Below, piece by piece: positions 52,501 to 64,000 of a stretch of DNA of 64,000 bases. Position 1 is the stretch's first letter; each line of letters begins with the position of its first letter. The notes under the pieces are model-generated. The model was not told where the DNA came from and did not search any database. It worked only from the letters and a program-made list of their open reading frames with translations. The stretch comes from Acorus gramineus (Eukaryota; Streptophyta; Magnoliopsida; Acorales; Acoraceae): contig CM060850.1 in NCBI GenBank assembly GCA_030737835.1, positions 28,809,716 to 28,873,715 of the forward strand, read 5' to 3'. The position numbers and the translations under genes were made by a program.

Positions 52501-54337
52501 ACTTATTTATCCTGTTAATTGGTTAAAGGGAGAAAAATGACGTGGTCTAATAGCATAGTTCCATGTCAATGTGTTGTAAATCATACGATGTACAATATTC
52601 ATCAATATTTGCAATATGACTTTGTTGTGAGAATTTATCTCTTTGATACAGTGACGAGGCTGCTTATAATTTTAACCCACGGAGATGTACTTGAAAAAAA
52701 TTTCTAAGCTACTTCAATAGTCAAGGCTGACAATTTTAAAGCCTGAGAGAGTTGGTTTTGTTTTGTCTTGTATGCTTATTCATGAATATCTTAGTCGTGG
52801 TTTATGTCGTAAATTAATAATGATACAATGGTAGTTCATAAAATAAAAGAGTATGATGGTTGGAAATGTTTCCCTATTTAATGGTCTTCAAAAATGTTTT
52901 CAAATGTCTCTGTCAGGCATGTTTCTCTTAGTGTGTTTTGTTGCTCCAAAAACTACTGCATGCATGAATTATTTTCATAATTGATGTGTGCAAGATGATG
53001 TCTAATCATGCATATTGATATCAAGGATATTCCAAATCTTGTACAGATAATCCAAAAACTACTGCATGCATGTGGATTGGTATCATTTTTTTTTTTAATC
53101 TGTTTCGCCATATTAACCTGGCTTTAGTTAAAATTCATTTGTTTGAGTTTTCTTTCCTTCTCATTGACTCCATGCGAATATGTGAAGTTTTTTGGAAAGT
53201 TTTAAGCTTTAAGAAGACTGTATGTAATACAGTGCTTGGCATCACATGACTCGTATGTGGTTTAGTTTTGCTCCTCGGTAACATTTGTTCTGTGTTCATA
53301 CCGCCTTACATTCTTGTTGCATTGAAGAGAACGGGTGAACATGGATACAGATGATTGCAGTTTTCCAGATTGAAGGGGCCTCGGTTACTTACAAATACAC
53401 AGAATCTCAATCTGACAGGCTTCCAACTGTTATTCATGATATTGTGGTTAATTATTAAAAGGAAACAGATCATGTTGTCCTCCGTGAAAAGCCATATGTG
53501 ACCTATATATTTTGCCTTGGGACTAAATGTTTGTGCATTCTCATCTTGTCTTAGGCTCTTAGCTTTTGGGTGGACTTTGTTGAAGAGTAGATGTGGTCAA
53601 ATTCTTTTCGACATCCTCTGATCCATCATACCATTAGTCATCTTCATCTGATCATTTTTTTACTTTTTGTTTTATGGTTCAATAATTGGATGATAACAAT
53701 GATGGATTTATTTTATTAATTATGTTAATAGGTCAAACAAATTAGACTTCCTGACATTCTTTTTATTATTTTTAGTTACATTCCACCACTAAGTCTCCCA
53801 TCTTTTGCAGAAATGGAGACACCTATGCCGGGGAGTATTTTGCGGACAAGATGCATGGCTTTGGTGTTTACCGATTTGCAAATGGGCATCGGTACGAGGG
53901 AGCCTGGCATGAGGGAAGAAGGCAAGGACTGGGGATGTACACGTTCAGGAATGGAGAGACACAATCAGGGCACTGGCAAAACGGTATTCTCGACACCTTG
54001 AGCACTCAAAGCAGTGTCATTGGATCTCCAGTCGCTGTTAATCATTCCAAAGTTCTCAATGCAGTCCAGGCAAGTATATAGAACACTTAAAAAACATGCA
54101 TCATCTCCGAGGGGCAAAAAAATAAATAAATGAAAAACTGAATACTTTATTGCATGTCATCAGGAAGCACGGCGTGCTGCAGAGAAGGCATTTGATGTTC
54201 AGAGAGTGGATGAGCGGGTGAACAAGGCGGTAGCAGCGGCCAACAAAGCAGCCAACGCAGCGAGAGTTGCTGCAGTGAAAGCCGTTCAGAAGCGGATCCC
54301 AGGTACCAACTATGAGATTCCAATCCCGATTGAATGA
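49534..54337 (+). CDS. MORN-repeat membrane protein, 466 aa
   Basis: Exons 49534-50501, 53811-54069 and 54164-54337. Residues 1-90 are His/Pro-rich. Residues 94-165 are Leu/Arg-rich with two hydrophobic stretches (LLLLLSFPSLYLFLL and FLSAAAFSAALLLLLLSL), probably membrane-embedded. Then come seven MORN repeats of 23 residues (about 207-367; YEGEFHKGKCSGSGVY, YEGDWVDDKYDGFGVE, YRGQYRQGLRHGYGVY, YAGEWSSGQSHGCG, YVGEFKWGVKHGLGHY, YAGEYFADKMHGFGVY, YEGAWHEGRRQGLGMY) plus a partial one. A conserved Ala-rich helix follows (EARRAAEKAFDVQRVDERV .. AANKAANAARVAAVKAVQ). Plant relatives (AT4G17080/AT2G35170 type) are often labelled SET7/9-like, but no SET domain is present here. MORN repeats usually bind membranes or lipids. 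Intron 2 has a GC donor. Confidence 0.9.
54070..54163 (+). other. GC-AG intron in the MORN gene
   Basis: The donor is GTCCAG|GCAAGTATA, otherwise a perfect consensus, and the acceptor TGTCATCAG|GAAGCA. Only this junction keeps the family sequence NAVQ-EARRAAEKAF in frame; the nearby GTATAT would shift the frame. Confidence 0.85.
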
Positions 54338-55194
54338 GTCTTTTCCTCCCAACATTTTTCAAGTCTCTCCGCATCAACACACATTTCATGACGAGAAACA
54401 TCAAGAGACTAAAGTACTTAGGGGTGGTTTAAATCTCCTGATCTACTTAGGAATCTGCCTTCTGTTATCGAAGAAGATAACTGAATGTGCGGGCCGGTCT
54501 TTAGCTTTTGTTCTGTGCAATATTGTATATAGGACCAACTACTACATGGATGAAGATGAAAAACCCATGTAATATGGGTAAGAGTAATTTTGTTTTCTTT
54601 TTAGCGTTTGTTGTTTGTAAATTGTTAAGGGAATTACTGGTATCCAGGTAAAATATCTGAGCCAGTCTGTGTTGTATCTGGGCAGATATTATATTCTCTA
54701 AAATCAAACCATTTTTTTTTAGCGTTCTCTAAAGTTGACCTCTGTATCTTCTTTTGCTTTGTTAAATTAAAAGTTACAATCCCACAATGATGACTCAAAA
54801 GTGATTCAGAAAGTTTGGCCCGGCTTAAAGTTTTTGTGTCTGGGAATATCCTTGTGAGTTTTTGTGTCTCTTGCAATGTCCTACATTCATTGATATATGC
54901 TTTATTTTCCTCCCAAAAAAAAAAAAAATCATAATAGTTGACCCTTATTTGGGGTTGAGGAATGAGGGCCAATTAGAATGGGAATTGCCAATTTTTATTT
55001 ATTTATTTTTTTTTTCGTGGATAAAATGTGATGGTTATGCATCAATAGAAACAATATCGACCTTCACATTGCTTTCAAGGGGAGAGCAACCTATACACAT
55101 CTCATGCATCCCCATAAAATAGTCATACTTACGTTTTGTCTAAAGTCTCATGTATCTCGATTTTATCTAATGTACATTGTAAATATTTTTTTGG
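54338..55194. other. MORN gene 3' region and intergenic DNA
   Basis: Probably the 3' UTR for the first few hundred bases, then AT-rich DNA. No gene seen. Confidence 0.4.
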
Positions 55195-55590
55195 GAAAAA
55201 TTCATATGACCCCTGACTTTTCTTGGAATCGATATAACCCCCTGAAAACATCTATGTAAATCTAAATAAATCACTAAGTTAAATTTTCTGTTGACATATG
55301 AGAATTATTTTACGAATATTCTGTTTGGCTAACCCCGGATAAAAATCCAGTATATCAAAAATCATCTACAATGTGTTAAAAATATCAAAAATCTTTTATA
55401 AATGACGATTTTACCACTCCACATAGGGTTTTATAATCTATACAAAGTGGTAAAATCATCATTTATAGATGATATATGTATTTTTAATACATTATAGATG
55501 TTTTTTTGGTATATTATGTTGCCAGCTAGGATTAACCAAGCAGAATATTCATCATCTGTCGACGAAAGTTTAACATGAGGGGAGATATAA
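55195..55590 (+). mobile_element. Foldback MITE, family A copy 3, right arm truncated
   Basis: Follows copy 1 in the same orientation: ATATAACCCCCTGAAAACAT then CTATGTAAATC, the GGTTTTATAAT centre, and TTGGTATATTATG. It stops soon after AAGTTTAACATGAGGGGAGA, so the outer right arm present in copies 1 and 2 is missing. A LINE remnant starts right after it. Confidence 0.78.
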
Positions 55591-56480
55591 TTCTTGTGGA
55601 ATCTGAGCATGCATATATTAGATGTAGCCCCCACTCGCATTGCCATACAAAACAGCATGCCATGGCCAGCCTGCACACCCTGTAGCCATAATAGAAAAAG
55701 GCTCACGGCGACCTAGAACATATCTGCACTATCTTGTTGAACACTCCCATCAGTGAATAACCATAACCATTGAGAAGCTCTTGGAGCTGGAAATTGACCT
55801 TCATGCCAACTAATCACTTGGTTTGACTTGACACCCTGTATAAAAGCTTGAGGACAACATACGAACTGACCAAGTTCCTGGGCATGACAAAAAACTATAA
55901 TACATAACTTGCATGGGAGTCTCTATCACCCCTTTGTATATACGAGCATTGGGGCTCTTCCAAATGTGCCACAAAGTAAGGGTGAACAAAATTAGTCTGT
56001 TACAATACTGGTTGAAGATGGCTTGAAATCATATTCCAACAAAGAATTGCATGATCACATTGGAGGAGAAGATGCACCGAGGCTTTCTGTCCTTGTCAAC
56101 ACATTGGGCATAAAAGAGACACATGAATCCCAAGCCGATCCAAAGTCATCTTTGTGGGTAGACGATCAAGGATCAGATGCCATAAGAAAATTTTAATTCT
56201 AGGCAATATAGGCAACCTCCAAATGACCTTCCATGTGTGTTTATTCGCATCAGCTACTGGAGAGAGGAGGTTGTTATAAAGTTGAGACAGCTTTGGCATA
56301 CCTGTAGCCTCATCTTCCCAAGCCCATTGCTGTAAAGAGGGGGTCCTCATTTGGAAGTGAATGAGCAATAATTTGTTGTACCCAATATGGGAAAAGTAAT
56401 CGATTTAAAATATTTAAATCCCACATCCCCTTGCTGAATACATGAGCTCAACCTAAAATCCAATGAGGCCAACTCCATAT
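55591..56480 (-). mobile_element. LINE (L1-type) ORF2 C-terminal remnant: zf-RVT and RNase H parts
   Basis: Minus strand. At 56096-56368 it reads KHTWKVIWRLPILPRIKIFL then WHLILDRLPTKMTLDRLGIH and LLCPMC, the zf-RVT domain found after the reverse transcriptase in plant LINEs. Further 3', LTLWHIWKSPNARIYKG (about 55940-55990) and a FTDGS motif (about 55742-55756) followed by ATSNICMLRFH mark the C-terminal RNase H region. Several stops and frame changes break it. The reverse transcriptase proper is missing or unrecognisable to the right (56480-56800), so it is an old, dead piece. Confidence 0.72.
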
Positions 56481-57425
56481 TAACAAAAGTAGGTACTCGA
56501 GCAATGAGACATGATCTATTCAAGAAAATATGAATTCATAAATATCATCTGTATTTAATAAGAGAGTGATATATGGACCCAACAATTGATTGTGCAGTTC
56601 GATTAAAAGAGTATTCAATTTGGTACTGACCAAACTGACCAGATCCTGTCAGATAAGACCTCCAATGCAATTGGGACCACAATAAGTCATGAGTCCTGAA
56701 GGATATCAATCGATGATCAATCTGTTATATTTCTTCGACGGTGCGAGCAATCTTCATAACACCACCAATCATTCTCCATAATATGGAGAATGATTCGTGG
56801 AATATATACTTCATTCTCCAAAAGGAATCCATAATTGGTGGAATATATAGTTCATTCTTTTAATGTGGACTCTGTTAAAGGGGCTGTCTAATATTTCACA
56901 TGCAAGAAAACCCCTTTGACAGTTTTTAGAATGTAATGTTCCCTTTTGGAATTGTCCCATCAGCTTGGTCCAAATTGGTTTTAAGTTTCACATAGGAGAA
57001 TGATCAGTATATTTTTAATTATTTATTTTTTGAATATTCACTTCTTAAAAAATAAATATATACTAAACATCACCCCATTTCATTAAACAAAATCAGTAAC
57101 AAAATATAAACTTGGTTGGAAGAAAAAACAAACTACATTTGCAACAACAAAAGCTACATGAAAAGTTAAAAATTCACAAATAACAAGCTTATATGCCCAT
57201 AAGTGAAAAGAAAAAAGAAAAAAACCATTAATTCATAGAATTGAACGATTCCCCCGGGGAAAACCTGGATGTCTTAGCATCAGCGAATACAAGTATCCAA
57301 AATTGTCTAAATCAACAAAATTAAGCTAAGTAATGCATTCTTTTGAAAGACAGTCTGAATGTGATGTCTACATAATGAAACCATCAAAATAACACATATA
57401 GCCGCCATGGCTCTGATCAGAATTC
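56481..57425. other. Intergenic between the LINE remnant and the eL43 gene
   Basis: Possibly further decayed LINE sequence to about 56.8 kb. Near 56765-56855 the phrase AATATGGAGAATGATTCGTGG and relatives are repeated in short inverted form. It then becomes the eL43 3' UTR side. No other gene. Confidence 0.35.
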
Positions 57426-59684
<2,259 letters not shown>

Positions 59685-59717
59685 TTTTGGGGTATCGGAA
59701 GGTCTGAGCGTCAATGG

Positions 59718-59776
59718 AAAACCCTAGCTCGGCAGAAACCTTAATAGGAAGAACCCTAACGAGTTTTTAATATATA
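59718..59776 (-). promoter_or_regulatory. eL43 promoter core: TATA box and two telo-boxes
   Basis: Minus strand: TATATATTAA at 59767-59776, 83 bases before the ATG; a telo-box GTTAGGGTT at 59752-59760; and CTAGGGTTT at 59718-59726. Telo-boxes drive coordinated expression of translation genes in dividing plant cells. Confidence 0.6.
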
Positions 59777-60623
59777 GTATCTGTGATGTAGGTGCATCTG
59801 ACCGTTCATGTATGCGAAAGAACAGTGTGGATCGTCTGATTTTTAGATGGTCCTTTTGTCGTGAAATGCACTGAATGAACGGTTTCGATTACTCACTGAT
59901 CATGGACCGGCCATTTTTTCGCAATGACAAACTGGGCTGTAACTCCGGCCCGATAACATTCTCATTTATAGTCTTGAAGATCTCGTTAACCATATGCACT
60001 CATTATATGTTTGGATCTCTCATAGGCTACAACCAACCAATATTGTGTTGTTACATGAAAAATGCAAATACCTCCTTATTCATATATCTTATCTTCTAAT
60101 AATACCATAATTAAGTTGTTCTTTATTCAGTAATTTGTTGCTCATATGCATCAAACATACTAATGTTTTGAAGTAACTCACGAAAACATGATTTATTGTT
60201 TCATCCAAGCAATAGAGCGCGCCAAGTATAGGAATATCCTAAAATACATGAGGTCTACAATCCGTAGTATTGGTGACCAAAGGAGTTTTCAAACTGGGGT
60301 GTTTGAAAATAAGTTTTGATTAAATAGGATTCCTGTAAAAGCAGAATTTTGAGTTGACTAAACTTATTTTCAAATGTTGCCTGAATATGATTATTTGTAT
60401 TAGTTCCAAACTTGTTATATCTTGAAAATTGGTTCTGTATTATTTGTATTGCTGCAGGAGCCACGGTTAACAACATGTGAACGATTCGATATCTACACCA
60501 AGCAATTCTCACAATGATTTATCCTCCAACACCCACTTTACTACTTCATGTTGTGCATAGTGGCAGAGCCAGAATTTTTATAAAGGAAAGGCTTAATGTG
60601 ACTCATATAAATATTTTTTAAAG

Positions 60624-60697
60624 TTATTTCATTATATATATATTTATTCATTTCAATAGCGTAGACTAAAAAATGAATATATATATAATGAAATAAA
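60624..60697. repeat. AT-rich palindrome with about 30-bp arms
   Basis: TTATTTCATTATATATATAT continuing TTATTCATTT on the left pairs with AAATGAATATATATATAATG continuing AAATAAA on the right, around a short loop containing AGCGTAGACT. Probably a foldback element. Confidence 0.7.
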
Positions 60698-61349
60698 GAC
60701 ATTCACATAAAACATATAACTGAATAATTCTAAAAGATAATTATCATATTTTAAAATAACATGTCAAATTTCATATCAATGATTCACAAAAAAAAGAGTC
60801 AAAATATAAATCTACTAAGCAATACATACTTTTAAATTTGACTTCGATGAGGTTTCATATTCTAAAAATATTGAATGATTTTATCATTATTAATCCAATA
60901 ATCTCAGTGAATAATCAGATACCTGGTGATTTGTATTTAAGGTGCTCTTGAATTTTCTTTATATATTAGTGTATCAACAAATTATTTATTTTATTTTATT
61001 TTATTCACTGTTGAACCATGGGGTTTTGGTGATATTTTGGAGGGTCTCACTCTCTTACCATCAACTTCATCATCTGTTTATTCATGCAGTGGTTGATAAA
61101 ATAAATATTTGATTGATATGGAGAGTTTGCATGGATTTTTATTGTGATTATTTAAGAGATTTCATCTTCATGAAAAGGGGAGGGTGGGGTTTCCTTATTT
61201 TCTGGTCTTTAAGATACAAAAAAGTGGGCCATTGTTGTTGAGTTGTGGAGTTCATGATTATAGCCTATAGACTCATGGGCCATAATAAAAAATATTTTAG
61301 AAATAAAAAAAAAAAAGAGCGAGGATAAACTCAATACGTTTTACAATCT

Positions 61350-61395
61350 CATACACTATGATAACGTAATATATATTGGACTATCATAGTGTATG
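61350..61395. repeat. Small hairpin element, copy 2
   Basis: CATACACTATGATA and its perfect inverse TATCATAGTGTATG flank AACGTAATATATATTGGAC. Apart from a few bases it is identical to 37838-37883. Confidence 0.78.
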
Positions 61396-62216
61396 AGTTA
61401 TATTATAGTGTATAGTGTAAAAAAAATTATTATTTTTTTAATATGAAAAAAAAAATACAATAGTGTATCAAAATATATACTTCATTTTATATAATTGCAT
61501 GTACTTCAATTGAAAAATGTATGATTAAAAAAAAAAATTCAATGTGAACCATCCGGAAGGACATATCATTTCTAAAAAAACGAAAAACCCAAGGGGACTC
61601 TGTTTCTCATCCAGTTTTGAGAGCTGCTCCATTGGAGGTACTCTGTTTCTCACATAAGATCCTTCTATATATTCCTGGATCATTACTTTGTAATAATATC
61701 AACCTTGTCTAATGATGAGCAAGTTCTCGTTGTGTCTTGGATCCTGAGCTACTAATAAATTGTGTTGTACCACTTATGCCTGATTTTATTTATCTACTTA
61801 TGCTTGAATGACTGATATGAATTATTCAACAGGCTAATCAAAAACATCTCAAACCAAATATTGGTGGGTGGAGGTGTTTTATGGACACTGTTGTCCCTCC
61901 TAAAACAAAAGTTTGTGTTATCTTGTAGTTGTCTAATGAAATATATATCTTTCTTTAAAAACACTATTAGAAAAGATAAAAACTACAGGCATGACTTGAG
62001 TATATCATCAGCCTAATAGAATTTATTTACCATAAACATGAACCCAAAAAGTGCATCTCCTGTTGCAAAGCCACTATGTAACAGATGGATTCATTCGACT
62101 TCAATGAAATATGATGCTGACATTCCATTTAATGGGTATATCTAAAAGATGAGGCACAATCATATAATTATAGCAACTGTACATTAAATCCATTGAAATG
62201 GATGGTGTATTCTCAG

Positions 62217-62287
62217 TCAGGCTCCTCCAGGTTTATTCTGTTCATAAAAATGGACCATCACACTTGCTTCTGTGAGCCCTTCCAGCC
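62217..62287 (-). CDS. Probable last exon of an unrecognised gene (partial)
   Basis: On the minus strand a good acceptor (TTTATGTTGCAG|GG) opens a frame reading LEGLTEASVMVHFYEQNKPG-GA, then stop. The codons look coding, and the sequence beyond the stop resembles a 3' UTR. Upstream exons should lie to the right; one weak candidate is near 62880-62925 (after TGTGTCACAG), and others may be outside the window. I cannot name the family. It could also be an isolated exon relic. Confidence 0.4.
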
Positions 62288-63580
62288 CTGCAACATAAAC
62301 ATGAAATATGAAGTGGGGAAAACAAACAAACATAATTAGCTAACATCCGGCCGGACCTATTTCCTGTTTTGACATAGTATAGAAAAACGATAAAAAAAAT
62401 CTGATCTATGTTAAAATTCTATAATTTGCTCTCCAAAGAGAAAAAAGAAAAGAAACACTCAAATATAATTGATAAAAATTTGAGTTTGCACTCTGTAATG
62501 AAAATTAAAAGTTCCTCCATATATTAAAGACAAAAAATATTAAACAAACATAATAGTCACTTTTTTTTGAGATCCTAGAAATTTGTTAGATCTGATAGCA
62601 TTAAATTATGATATTTGAAGAGAAATAATTAAACAATCATGTGGATTATTACTATAAATATCAAATTCGTTTATAAATGTTTTAATGATAGATTTTTATT
62701 TTATTTTTTGAAAAATATAGAAATTGCTACTATCACTTTTATAACAAAAAAAAATGTTCCAAAATGTTCCAACTCTAAATTGGTGATAAAGAAAAATAGA
62801 TGATGCAAAACATTAAAAACAAAAACTAAAAAGCACACATACTCATGGGACCAGGGATGTCTAAGAAAACTAACCCATGTCCCCACAACCCGAACTCCAG
62901 CAATCGCCTAGCCCCACTGTGACACAAGCATATAGACACGAGAGTACAAGACTATTATTATCTAAAGCAAAGTTAATATTTTAACACGTCAAATTTCGTG
63001 CGATTTTAATATCACCATTATTATTGTCAATTGCTATTCTAATATCGTCACTATTATTGTCAGTTGCTAAGTTTTCGTAGGTTTATTTTCATGCACCTTA
63101 TGTCATATCTCTGCAAATGGAACTGAAGATACTTGTCACTATAAGACGAGCATCACATCTCATTAGGTGTAGATCCCATACAATCGATCATTCATTAACT
63201 ATAGCGTGTTATTAATTTTATTGAAAGATATATTTGAGAATGAATTTAGATAATTTTTACATCATCAAGTTTGGATCTCTTATGGCATCTTCAATGGAAA
63301 ACTCTAAAACAGAGGGTCAAAATACATTAAAAAAATTAAAAAGTGATTTTAGAGTCTCACTGTTCATTCATCAACTCCAACCACAATCTTTATTTTCATC
63401 TCTATTCTATTTTTTTAATATTATTTTTTTATAGAACTTTAATTTATAATCTCTCTTATTTTTTTTATGTAGTACACATAATTGAGACTTATTTGTAAAA
63501 TTTAAAATCGGTAGAAGTGAATATTATTAGTTTCGGACCAAGTCATCAGTAAATTTATCAGTTATTCCAAACTTATATCT
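62288..63580. other. Intron or intergenic DNA at the right edge
   Basis: Apart from the possible small exon near 62880-62925 and a doubled phrase TATTATTGTC..TTGCTA at 63018-63068, nothing is recognised. Confidence 0.35.
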
Positions 63581-63700
63581 GTATCTGAAAAACCTGTATT
63601 CGTATTTGGATGAAGTATATGTATCCAAAAAACTTGTATTCGTTCCTGATTAAAATATATGTATCCGAACAATCTGTATTTGTATCTGATTAAAATGATA
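63581..63700. repeat. Tandem repeat, 40 bp x 3
   Basis: Three adjacent 40-bp units (63581-63620, 63621-63660, 63661-63700) each begin GTATC and contain (C/T)TGTATT(C/T)GT and GAT.(A/T)A(A/G)..TAT. They diverge by several substitutions, with no length change. Confidence 0.85.
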
Positions 63701-64000
63701 TTACATTGTTTTGTTTTATTTAATTTTTCATGTACTTTCTTTTGTTGTACTATTAGTTTCGATTAGAATAAATGATATTTTAATATATAAGTACAAATAA
63801 TAATTAATGTAATATTAATGTAAAAAAATAAAAAAATATTATTAAATATGTGACATTTTTAAACATATGTTAAACATATTCAATATTAGATTCATTTGAA
63901 TCGTATCGACGATATCTATCCAACGATACCAATTTTATGAAAATTGAAATTATATAGTAAAAATTATCAAAGGTGTTTTTTTTTAAAAAAAAATAAAATA

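Larger units (their letters stand above)
59777..62216. other. Intergenic to the right of eL43
   Basis: No gene recognised. AT-rich with an AT palindrome (60624-60697) and a hairpin element (61350-61395). The part from about 62040 may be the 3' UTR of the gene ending at 62217. Confidence 0.4.

Overview
The window is nuclear DNA from a flowering plant. Its genes have many GT-AG introns, telo-box (AAACCCTA) and GA/CT-rich leaders, and the AT-rich intergenic DNA is full of small DNA transposons. Several first exons are very GC-rich and later exons are not (CCDC97-like, GT77-like and MORN genes). That gradient is common in monocots, so a non-grass monocot is my guess; the species cannot be read from the sequence.

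Nine host genes are supported. From left to right they are: a 95-residue signal-peptide plus membrane protein of unknown function (729-1120, minus); an LFL2/hnRNP-Q-like three-RRM RNA-binding protein with 11 coding exons (17039-21456, minus); tubulin-folding cofactor A (22785-24251, minus); a GT77-type nucleotide-diphospho-sugar transferase (27462-30860, minus); a CCDC97-like protein (34947-37640, plus); casein kinase II regulatory subunit beta (40438-45856, plus); a MORN-repeat protein (49534-54337, plus); ribosomal protein eL43/L37a (57426-59684, minus); and the last exon of an unrecognised gene near the right edge (62217-62287, minus). They are ordinary single housekeeping or regulatory genes. 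They do not form an operon-like group, and I see no shared pathway.

The first 14 kb is accessory DNA: a broken hAT transposase, a Pack-MULE (3826-6612) carrying a piece of a heme oxygenase gene and interrupted by a solo Ty3/gypsy-type LTR, an in-frame two-exon relic of an unknown gene, a non-autonomous hAT element with a perfect 8-bp target duplication (11554-12418), a very short solo LTR of TRIM size (12549-12715) and several foldback MITEs. One MITE family has three copies across the window (10.6, 21.8 and 55.2 kb). The third copy ends next to an old LINE remnant.

I found no convincing new multi-gene system. The most notable observations are the heme-oxygenase Pack-MULE, a Tourist-like MITE inserted 23 bp from a 3' splice site in the GT77 gene, a 96-bp stop-free intron inside the CCDC97-like first exon, and a GC-AG intron in the MORN gene. 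All exon borders were placed by eye from splice signals and protein-family continuity, without transcript data.
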